Shown here in pieces: positions 1 through 4,848 of a stretch of DNA of 6,033 nt (its first letter is position 1; each line of letters starts with the position of its first letter). The translations under genes and the position numbers were made by a program. Origin of the DNA: Lachnospiraceae bacterium (GTDB taxonomy: Bacteria > Bacillota > Clostridia > Lachnospirales > Lachnospiraceae); contig JAILOA010000131.1 of assembly GCA_024691065.1 (NCBI GenBank), positions 1-6,033 of the forward strand, read 5' to 3'. The notes beneath the pieces are model-generated. The model was not told the DNA's origin and ran no database searches. It was given only the letters and a program-made list of their open reading frames with translations.

Positions 1-13
1 TTATAGTACTGAA

Positions 14-47
14 GGTCGCAGATTTTATATGATTTGCGGCCTTTTTT
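14..47 (+). terminator. Rho-independent terminator of the upstream gene
   Basis: A 10-bp stem (14-23 with 32-41, including two G-U pairs) encloses an 8-nt loop and is followed directly by six T residues (42-47). This is a classic intrinsic terminator on the + strand. The gene it ends lies outside the window. It separates that gene from the NYN-LOTUS gene, which therefore probably has its own promoter. Confidence 0.88.
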
Positions 48-61
48 CATTAGTTTTTAAC

Positions 62-90
62 TTGCAAATTGAATTGTTTTGCTTTATCAT
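62..90 (+). promoter_or_regulatory. Candidate sigma-A promoter of the NYN-LOTUS gene
   Basis: TTGCAA (62-67) and TATCAT (85-90) are separated by 17 bp, matching the housekeeping consensus at 4/6 and 5/6. The predicted transcription start near 97 gives a leader of about 35 nt. It lies just after the terminator at 14-47, as expected for the start of a new transcription unit. The ATG at 69 falls inside this promoter, which argues against that start codon. Confidence 0.5.
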
Positions 91-122
91 TATTTTATGG
101 TTTATGCCAAATAAATATGGAT

Positions 123-126
123 GGAG
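123..126 (+). promoter_or_regulatory. Ribosome binding site fixing the start at 132
   Basis: GGAG lies 5 nt before the ATG at 132. The in-frame ATG codons at 69 and 117 have no comparable Shine-Dalgarno sequence, and the extra residues from 69 look like translated leader rather than conserved protein. Confidence 0.7.
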
Positions 127-131
127 TGATT

Positions 132-1154
132 ATGAAAGAAATGAAGAATGCATCTGATGTTTCAGGTGAGAGAAAATATGCTATTTTAATAGATGCTGAC
201 AATATCAGTTATAAATATGTCAGTAATATTTTAGATGAGGCTGCAAATTATGGTGTTGCAACCTATAAACGTGTATATGGAGACCTGACGAAAAAAGAAA
301 ATAAAAAGTGGGAGAAGGTTAGTCTTGAATATTCCCTTATTCCTTTTCAACAATTTAATTATACAACAGGAAAGAGTTCCACGGATTCGGCTATGATTAT
401 TGATGCCATGGATATTTTATATTCGGACAATGTAGATGGCTTTTGTATTGTTTCAAGTGATTCGGACTTTACGAGACTTGTGCTTCGTTTGAGGGAGGCC
501 GGTTGCGATGTAATAGGAATGGGAGAGCAAAAGACTCCTAAGCCTTTTGTTAAGGCTTGTTCGCAGTTCAAGTACTTAGATATTATTTCCAAGGAAAACA
601 GTGATGAGGATGATAAGAGTGAGGCAACCGGCGGACAAAACATTTCCGATAATGATTCACAGCAAATCACTCCAAAGGAAACCATTCTTCAGACGATTCG
701 TAAGATTATAAATGATGCTGATTTTGAGCCTAATCAGAAGGGTTATAATATGGGTGAGTTAAATAAGAGGCTTATTAAGATACACAGTGATTTTGACCCG
801 CGTAACTACGGATACAGCAGGTTTTCCGTGTTTCTTAATTCTTTTGACTTTTTTGAGATTCAGGATGGTTTTGTAAAGCCTGTCGATAAGGATGATAAGG
901 GTAACATTCCTAAGTTTAAGACTGTTAAGAATGCGGTTACCCAGTATATTCTGGGGTCCGGTATGGAAGAGATGGACATAAAAGATATCAAGAATTTCCT
1001 TGAGAAGCGCTACAAGGGCTTTGATATAAGCGATTATGGATATGCCAAATTCTCCACATTCCTGAAGGATTTTGGCAATCTGGAACTTTCATATGTCGGA
1101 AAGTATCATAATATCATGACCGCCCGTGTGATTTCGAATTATGGTCAGTATTAG
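132..1154 (+). CDS. NYN domain (PIN-like RNase fold) protein with two LOTUS/OST-HTH domains
   Basis: The 340-residue product has no signal peptide or membrane segment, so it should be cytoplasmic. The NYN/LabA-like domain covers about residues 14-153. Its acidic positions are visible: ILIDADN (D21, D23, N24), the KSSTD motif (D85) with D91 and D94 following, and SSDSDF (D110, D112). These match the metal-binding acidic cluster of PIN-like nucleases. An acidic, polar linker (about 154-180) leads to two helical repeats at about 183-247 and 264-325. They share the pattern [ND]YGY-[SA]-[RK]-FS-x-FL (226-235 and 301-310), characteristic of LOTUS/OST-HTH domains. By family knowledge NYN domains are metal-dependent RNases and LOTUS domains bind RNA, including G-rich RNA, so an RNA-degrading or RNA-processing role is inferred; the target is unknown. 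It has its own promoter candidate and RBS, and no clear terminator separates it from comEA 111 bp downstream. Confidence 0.88.
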   Translation: MKEMKNASDVSGERKYAILIDADNISYKYVSNILDEAANYGVATYKRVYGDLTKKENKKWEKVSLEYSLIPFQQFNYTTGKSSTDSAMIIDAMDILYSDNVDGFCIVSSDSDFTRLVLRLREAGCDVIGMGEQKTPKPFVKACSQFKYLDIISKENSDEDDKSEATGGQNISDNDSQQITPKETILQTIRKIINDADFEPNQKGYNMGELNKRLIKIHSDFDPRNYGYSRFSVFLNSFDFFEIQDGFVKPVDKDDKGNIPKFKTVKNAVTQYILGSGMEEMDIKDIKNFLEKRYKGFDISDYGYAKFSTFLKDFGNLELSYVGKYHNIMTARVISNYGQY

Positions 1155-1173
1155 GTTTAAATTTAAAATTATA

Positions 1174-1202
1174 TTGAAAAAATAAGCTTACTTTGTTAAA
1201 AT
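1174..1202 (+). promoter_or_regulatory. Candidate sigma-A promoter of comEA (upstream)
   Basis: TTGAAA (1174-1179) and TAAAAT (1197-1202) are separated by 17 bp, each matching the consensus at 5/6. The predicted start near 1209 would give a leader of about 57 nt before comEA. The region is AT-rich, so chance matches are possible. Confidence 0.5.
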
Positions 1203-1207
1203 AAAGA

Positions 1208-1236
1208 TTGTTTAATTTTTAAAACATAAATATAAT
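1208..1236 (+). promoter_or_regulatory. Alternative promoter of comEA (downstream)
   Basis: A perfect TATAAT (1231-1236) lies 17 bp after TTGTTT (1208-1213), which matches the -35 consensus at only 3/6. The predicted start near 1243 gives a leader of about 23 nt. This site and the 1174-1202 site could act in tandem, or only one may be real. Confidence 0.35.
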
Positions 1237-1255
1237 CTTGCTTCCGGAGATTTTT

Positions 1256-1261
1256 AGGAGG
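1256..1261 (+). promoter_or_regulatory. Ribosome binding site of comEA
   Basis: A full AGGAGG lies 4 nt before the ATG at 1266 and 10 nt before a second in-frame ATG at 1272. Neither spacing is ideal, so the start is ambiguous by two codons, with no effect on function. Confidence 0.75.
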
Positions 1262-1265
1262 TAAG

Positions 1266-2042
1266 ATGCATATGAAAAGAGAAAAAATAATTACTGCCTG
1301 TATAGTTGTAGTTATGATAATTATTGCAGGTATATCGTATTTTAAGTTGTTTCCGGGTAAGAGTGTTAAGAATGATGAAAAATCAAGTTCTTTCGATACA
1401 TTTTCCGCTGATTATTCTGATTTAAATGCTTCCGAAGGAGGATCGGAGACCGTGAATCAGGGTGATAATAAGGATTCAGACAATCAGAAGACGAATTCGT
1501 ATACAGATTCATCTTATGAGGGAAATGCTTCGTCGGGCTTTAAAGAGAGTGATTACAGTACTTCTTATAATATCAAGGTTTATGTTTGTGGTGCCGTGGT
1601 TTACCCGGATGTATATGAGCTTTCGAGTGATTCGAGAATCGGTGATGCCATAAATGCCGCCGGAGGATTTAAGAAGAATGCTCATAAAAAGACCATTAAT
1701 CTTGCAGAGGTTGTTACTGACGGGCAGGAAATAAGGATACTGACCAGGAAACAATTTAAAAAGCAGAAAAAAGAAATTGAAGAAGCTTCCGAAAGTTCTG
1801 ATATCACGGAGGAGAGTACCGGAACTTCTGCAAATAGCTCTTCTTCTGTGGATAAGATAAATATTAATACTGCCGATAAGGCGGAATTAACCAATATTCC
1901 GGGAATTGGCGATGCTAAGGCGGATGCCATTATTTCATACAGGGATACAAATGGAAAATTTAATACCATTGAGGATATTATGAACATTACAGGTATTAAG
2001 GATGGGGTATTTAATTCCATTAAAGATTATATCTGTGTGTGA
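1266..2042 (+). CDS. comEA: ComEA, membrane-anchored DNA receptor for natural transformation
   Basis: The product has 258 residues (256 if it starts at 1272). A short basic N-terminus precedes one membrane anchor (about 8-29), placing the rest outside the membrane. A Ser/Asp/Asn-rich linker (about 31-99) leads to an SLBB domain (about 101-160, with YVCGAV, PDVYEL and AAGGF). A charged linker (161-196) follows, then a C-terminal double helix-hairpin-helix DNA-binding domain (197-258, with INTADKAEL, IPGIGDAKADAI and ITGIKDG). This order is the standard Firmicutes ComEA architecture; the protein is longer than the roughly 205-residue B. subtilis protein because of its linkers. By family knowledge it binds double-stranded DNA outside the cell and passes it to the ComEC channel. 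No comEC is present in the window. The two-component system downstream could be in the same neighbourhood for regulatory reasons, but a 200-bp gap with its own signals lies between them. Confidence 0.95.
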   Translation: MHMKREKIITACIVVVMIIIAGISYFKLFPGKSVKNDEKSSSFDTFSADYSDLNASEGGSETVNQGDNKDSDNQKTNSYTDSSYEGNASSGFKESDYSTSYNIKVYVCGAVVYPDVYELSSDSRIGDAINAAGGFKKNAHKKTINLAEVVTDGQEIRILTRKQFKKQKKEIEEASESSDITEESTGTSANSSSSVDKININTADKAELTNIPGIGDAKADAIISYRDTNGKFNTIEDIMNITGIKDGVFNSIKDYICV

Positions 2043-2050
2043 TGGTTTAT

Positions 2051-2078
2051 TTGAAATTTTTGTTTTGATTTATACAAT
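2051..2078 (+). promoter_or_regulatory. Candidate promoter of the response regulator gene
   Basis: TTGAAA (2051-2056) and TACAAT (2073-2078) are separated by 16 bp, each matching the consensus at 5/6. The predicted start near 2085 falls inside the first dyad (2079-2098), the usual place for a repressor site. The leader would be about 158 nt and would contain the dyads and repeats. A weaker overlapping option is TTGATT (2065-2070) with TATTAA (2088-2093). Confidence 0.4.
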
Positions 2079-2098
2079 TACATTTTGTATTAAATGTA
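2079..2098 (+). promoter_or_regulatory. Dyad 1 of 3, operator-like inverted repeat
   Basis: TACATTT and AAATGTA are perfect 7-bp inverted arms around a 6-bp centre. The site lies directly after the candidate -10 box at 2073-2078. Its CATTT/AAATG core recurs in both units of the downstream tandem repeat. It could be a binding site for a dimeric regulator; a weak AT-only RNA hairpin is the alternative. Confidence 0.45.
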
Positions 2099-2109
2099 TT
2101 TGGAAATTT

Positions 2110-2170
2110 GGGCATTTGAAATAAATGTGAGACGGAATCCGGGCATTTGAAATAAATGTGAGACGGAATC
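2110..2170 (+). repeat. 31-bp tandem repeat, two copies, each with a CATTT-N5-AAATG dyad
   Basis: Two identical 30-bp blocks (2110-2139 and 2141-2170) are separated by one base, giving a period of 31 bp. Each contains the inverted repeat CATTT-N5-AAATG (2113-2127 and 2144-2158) followed by a GTGAGACGGAATC tail. With the dyad at 2079-2098, three related dyads have centres at 2088.5, 2120 and 2151. The repeat is non-coding and lies between comEA and the response regulator gene. Confidence 0.9.
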
Positions 2171-2190
2171 ATAGCATTGATGCTATTTTT
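2171..2190 (+). terminator. Small hairpin with T tract, weak terminator or attenuator
   Basis: ATAGCA (2171-2176) pairs with TGCTAT (2181-2186) around a 4-nt TTGA loop, and T residues run to 2190. The stem is 6 bp with only two G-C pairs, so it would terminate poorly. It could end comEA-side transcription or attenuate transcripts entering the regulator gene. Confidence 0.35.
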
Positions 2191-2230
2191 ACTTTGTATT
2201 TGTGGGATTAGTTATTAACAATTGATTATT

Positions 2231-2237
2231 AAGGAGG
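2231..2237 (+). promoter_or_regulatory. Ribosome binding site fixing the regulator start at 2243
   Basis: AAGGAGG ends 5 nt before the ATG at 2243, an ideal spacing. An ATG at 2240 would be only 2 nt away, and the in-frame TTG at 2222 lies upstream of this site. Confidence 0.85.
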
Positions 2238-2242
2238 ATATG

Positions 2243-2932
2243 ATGGCTATTAAAGTTTTGGTTGTAGATGATGAGAAGCTTATTGTAAAGGGTATTGTAT
2301 TCAGTCTTAAACAGGATGATATGGATGTGGATACTGCTTATGACGGCAAGGAGGCTCTCGATAAAATCAAAGAAAATAATTATGATATTATCCTTTTGGA
2401 CCTGATGCTTCCGGAGCTTAACGGTTTTGAAGTATGTCAGGCAGTTCGTGAATTTTCCGATGTTCCTATCATTATGCTTACAGCCAAAGGTGATGATATG
2501 AATAAAATATTGGGTCTTGAGTATGGTGCGGATGACTATATTACAAAGCCTTTTAATATACTTGAGGTAAAGGCCAGAATTAAGGCAATTTTACGTAGAA
2601 ATCATTCTGCTCAGGAAAAGCCTCAAAATGATAATATTCTTACCTGCGGACGTCTTAAGATTGACAGAAGCAGCAGAAGAACTTATATAGATGATGCTGA
2701 AATTAATCTGACAGCTAAGGAGTTTGATTTGATTGAACTTCTTATGACCAATCCTGAAAAGGTTTACAGCAGGGATGATTTGTTAAATATTGTCTGGGGC
2801 TATGATTATCCTGGCGATGTGAGAACTGTTGATGTGCATATCAGAAGACTTCGTGAGAAAATCGAGAAAAATCCGGGATCCCCTGATTTTATTCATACAA
2901 AATGGGGTGTTGGATACTATTTCCAGTCTTAG
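2243..2932 (+). CDS. OmpR/PhoB-family two-component response regulator
   Basis: The 229-residue product is a typical two-domain DNA-binding regulator. The receiver domain (about 3-118) has the acidic pair D9/D10, the phosphoacceptor D53 in LLDLMLPELNG, the switch residue T80 and the conserved K102 in TKPF. The C-terminal winged helix-turn-helix (about 131-229) has the motif DVRTVDVHIRRLREKIE and the wing WGVGYYF. All key residues are intact. Phosphorylation at D53 by a kinase, most likely the product of 3211-4698, should promote dimer formation and DNA binding. The regulated genes are unknown. The start at 2243 gives MAIKVLVVDDE, the usual opening of the family. Its upstream region carries three operator-like dyads, so autoregulation is possible but unproven. 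Confidence 0.96.
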   Translation: MAIKVLVVDDEKLIVKGIVFSLKQDDMDVDTAYDGKEALDKIKENNYDIILLDLMLPELNGFEVCQAVREFSDVPIIMLTAKGDDMNKILGLEYGADDYITKPFNILEVKARIKAILRRNHSAQEKPQNDNILTCGRLKIDRSSRRTYIDDAEINLTAKEFDLIELLMTNPEKVYSRDDLLNIVWGYDYPGDVRTVDVHIRRLREKIEKNPGSPDFIHTKWGVGYYFQS

Positions 2933-2949
2933 TTTAATTTAAAAATTCT

Positions 2950-2978
2950 TTGACTCTTAGTATCATCATCTTTATGAT
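2950..2978 (+). promoter_or_regulatory. Candidate promoter of the kinase gene, -10 box inside repeat copy 1
   Basis: TTGACT (2950-2955) and TATGAT (2973-2978) are separated by 17 bp, each matching the consensus at 5/6. The -10 box is the right half of the dyad ATCATCTTTATGAT (2965-2978), so a protein bound there would cover the promoter. The predicted start near 2985 gives a leader of about 225 nt containing the other repeat copies. Confidence 0.5.
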
Positions 2979-3102
2979 AGTTACATTTTTATATTTATTA
3001 TCATTTTTATGATAGTTACATTTTTATATTTATAATCATTTTTATGATTGTTACGATTTTTTATTTATCATCATTTTTATGATAGTTACGATTTTTAAAT
3101 TA
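2966..3102 (+). repeat. 35-bp tandem repeat, four copies, each with an ATCAT-N4-ATGAT dyad
   Basis: Copies start at 2966, 3001, 3036 and 3071 with an exact 35-bp period; the last is incomplete after about 32 bp. The order in each is a TCAT-N4-ATGA core, a GTTAC element, then T-rich sequence. With one base to the left, each core is the inverted repeat ATCAT-N4-ATGAT (2965-2978, 3000-3013, 3035-3048, 3070-3083), extended to 6-bp arms in copies 2 and 3. Copies 1 and 2 differ at two positions; copies 3 and 4 share GTTACGATTTTT in place of GTTACATTTTT. The array could be a set of operator sites, RNA hairpins in the kinase leader, or a neutral minisatellite. Confidence 0.92.
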
Positions 3103-3196
3103 TCCCGGATGATAAAAGATTATTTATTATAAATACAATATAATTAGGTTATATTTTAAAATTTAAATATTATATTTACTACATTATAAAAAATTG
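3103..3196 (+). other. AT-rich leader before the kinase gene, no clear element
   Basis: After the last repeat copy there is a short GC island (ATCCCGGATGAT) and then almost pure A/T sequence. A perfect TATAAT is present at 3139-3144, but no acceptable -35 box lies 16-18 bp upstream, so a second promoter here is only weakly supported. No ORF or GC-rich hairpin is visible. Confidence 0.4.
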
Positions 3197-3203
3197 AAAG
3201 GAG
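3197..3203 (+). promoter_or_regulatory. Ribosome binding site fixing the GTG start of the kinase
   Basis: AAAGGAG ends 7 nt before GTG at 3211. The strong site and ideal spacing support this non-ATG start; the next in-frame ATG lies about 14 codons in, at the edge of the first membrane helix. Confidence 0.85.
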
Positions 3204-3210
3204 TCCGACT

Positions 3211-4698
3211 GTGAAGGAATTATTTAAAAAAGTGGTTCACTTTTTCTATTCGATGCGTACCCAATTTCTTTTCGTAATACTTTTAGTCGGACTTGTTCCT
3301 TTATTTGCAATCGGAAATATTATTATAAATGTCTATAATGATCAAATTATTAATGCAAGAATAGATGAATTAAAGTCTTATGGAACAATGATTTCCAATC
3401 TGATAACCACTTCCGATTATTTGTCCAAGGGCGCGGACGAAAGTGTCGATACCGAGGTTAGAGAGATAGCTGAAATATATAACGGACGAATTCTTGTTGT
3501 AGATGATAATCTCAAAATCATAAAAGATACATACGAATTAGAGAAGGATAAGGTGGTTATATCTTCAGAGGTTGTTAAATGCTTTTATGACAGCGAATCC
3601 ATTTATAAAAACGATTTAGGTAATTACATTCAGATTACAATGCCTATTGTTGACTCAGACCTTTTGATTGTAAAAGGTGTTTTAATTATGAGTTTTTCTA
3701 AGAGTAATATCAATTTGATTTCCGAAAAGGTTACCGATAACATAAGGACATTGGAGGCCGTGCTGGTTATTCTTATCGTAGCATTAGCGCTTCTTTATTC
3801 TGTATTTACGACTTTGCCTTTGAAGAAAATTTCAAAATCCATTGATGAGATAACGAACGGAAATATGGATGTTAAGCTCGAGGAAAAAGGCTTTTCCGAG
3901 ATTCAGATTATTTCCAAATCATTTAACTCGATGATTGATGTTATTAATGACCAGGAAGAATCCAGACAGGAATTTGTTTCAAATGTATCGCACGAGCTTA
4001 AGACGCCGCTTGCTTCCGTAAAGGTGTTGTCTGATTCTCTTTTGACACAGGAAGATGCACCTGTGGAGTTTTACAGGGAGTTTATGGGTGATATAAATGA
4101 GGAAATTGAGAGGATGACGGATATTGTAAATGATCTTTTATCCATGGTTCGTCTCGAGAAGAATTCTTCCAAGATGATTATTACTAATTTAAGTATAAAT
4201 GATTTGATTGAAAAAATCCTGAAGCGTCTTCGTCCTATAGCTTCCAAAAGAAAGATTGATTTGATTTATGAAAGCTTTAGGCCTGTTATGGCAGATGTCG
4301 ATGAAGTAAAGATTTCAATTGCCATAAATAATCTGATTGAAAATGCCATCAAATACAATTATGATGACGGTTGGGTTAAGGTTTCGCTTAATGCCGACCA
4401 CAGATATTTCTTTATCACTGTTCAGGATTGCGGTGTTGGTATTCCCGAGGATTTGCAGGATAAGGTATTTGACAGGTTTTATAGGGTTGATAAGGCGCGC
4501 TCAAGAGCTACCGGTGGTACCGGCCTCGGACTTTCGATTACCAGAAAGATAATTCTTTTGCACAACGGAACTATCAGGGTTTACAGTAAGGAGAAGGAAG
4601 GCAGTACTTTTACTGTAAGAATTCCTCTTAATTATTCAAGTCCTGACAGTAACTTCAGTGAGAAGGCTGAGGAGAGCGAGAGCACCGGAGAGTTGTAG
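3211..4698 (+). CDS. Membrane sensor histidine kinase (HAMP-HisKA-HATPase_c)
   Basis: The 495-residue product starts at GTG. Membrane helix 1 (about 17-42) and helix 2 (about 181-203) flank an extracytoplasmic sensor of roughly 138 residues (43-180). The sensor contains GRILVVDDNLKII, which resembles the PAS/Cache-like ectodomains of such kinases. A HAMP linker follows (about 202-253). The dimerisation domain has the phosphoacceptor H261 in SHELKTPLASV. The ATPase domain has the N box (NNLIENAIKYN, N378), the G1 box DCGVGIP (406-412), the F box (F420, F423) and the G2 box GGTGLGL (435-441). All catalytic motifs are intact, so it should be an active kinase and probably the partner of the regulator at 2243-2932. 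The acidic C-terminal tail (about 476-495) lies beyond the ATPase fold. The signal is unknown. Unlike most such pairs, its gene is not tightly coupled to the regulator gene: 278 bp with a promoter and repeats lie between them. Confidence 0.96.
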   Translation: MKELFKKVVHFFYSMRTQFLFVILLVGLVPLFAIGNIIINVYNDQIINARIDELKSYGTMISNLITTSDYLSKGADESVDTEVREIAEIYNGRILVVDDNLKIIKDTYELEKDKVVISSEVVKCFYDSESIYKNDLGNYIQITMPIVDSDLLIVKGVLIMSFSKSNINLISEKVTDNIRTLEAVLVILIVALALLYSVFTTLPLKKISKSIDEITNGNMDVKLEEKGFSEIQIISKSFNSMIDVINDQEESRQEFVSNVSHELKTPLASVKVLSDSLLTQEDAPVEFYREFMGDINEEIERMTDIVNDLLSMVRLEKNSSKMIITNLSINDLIEKILKRLRPIASKRKIDLIYESFRPVMADVDEVKISIAINNLIENAIKYNYDDGWVKVSLNADHRYFFITVQDCGVGIPEDLQDKVFDRFYRVDKARSRATGGTGLGLSITRKIILLHNGTIRVYSKEKEGSTFTVRIPLNYSSPDSNFSEKAEESESTGEL

Positions 4699-4712
4699 GT
4701 TAATACTTGATT

Positions 4713-4738
4713 TTAAATAATTTGAAAAAATTATTTGA
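4713..4738 (+). terminator. AT-only hairpin with GAAA loop after the kinase gene
   Basis: AAATAATTT (4715-4723) and AAATTATTT (4728-4736) are perfect 9-bp inverted arms around a GAAA tetraloop. The stem extends to 11 bp with one G-U pair and one A-U pair. It begins 14 bp after the kinase stop codon. No T tract follows, so it is at best a weak terminator or a 3'-end stabilising hairpin; a DNA-level dyad is also possible. Confidence 0.4.
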
Positions 4739-4754
4739 TAATCCAGTTTGTGTA

Positions 4755-4760
4755 TATAAT
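4755..4760 (+). promoter_or_regulatory. Possible -10 box for the GerMN lipoprotein gene
   Basis: A perfect TATAAT preceded by TGTA lies in the 150-bp gap between the kinase and lipoprotein genes. No good -35 box sits 16-18 bp upstream. If used, transcription would start near 4767 with a leader of about 82 nt. Read-through from the kinase gene is the alternative. Confidence 0.28.
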
Positions 4761-4848
4761 TGTTTTGATTATTTGAAACAGTTTTATGTGTGTTTTTAGA
4801 TGGTTTTGGGTATTATAGTGATATAGTTTAGAATTCGAGGAATATAGT

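Noticed and set aside
69..131. N-terminal extension of the NYN-LOTUS protein from the ATG at 69
   Set aside because: The ATG lies inside the promoter candidate and lacks a Shine-Dalgarno sequence, whereas the ATG at 132 has GGAG at 5 nt.
359..685. Antisense reading frame of 108 codons inside the NYN-LOTUS gene
   Set aside because: It is fully contained in a well-supported gene on the other strand and shows no recognisable domain.
1156..1167. Perfect 12-bp palindrome TTTAAATTTAAA after the NYN-LOTUS gene
   Set aside because: It is a pure A/T sequence in AT-rich DNA, where such palindromes arise easily; there is no T-tract or GC stem to suggest a terminator.
1682..2020. Antisense reading frame inside comEA
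   Set aside because: It overlaps the conserved SLBB and helix-hairpin-helix coding region; its hydrophobic appearance is a by-product of complementing Asp/Lys/Glu-rich codons.
2222..2242. TTG start of the response regulator
   Set aside because: The AAGGAGG site lies downstream of this TTG and is ideally spaced for the ATG at 2243, which gives the normal family N-terminus.
2966..3102. CRISPR array from the 35-bp repeats
   Set aside because: The units are directly adjacent with no unique spacers, and no cas gene is nearby.
3139..3144. TATAAT as a second kinase promoter
   Set aside because: No acceptable -35 box lies 16-18 bp upstream and the region is almost all A/T, so the match is likely by chance.
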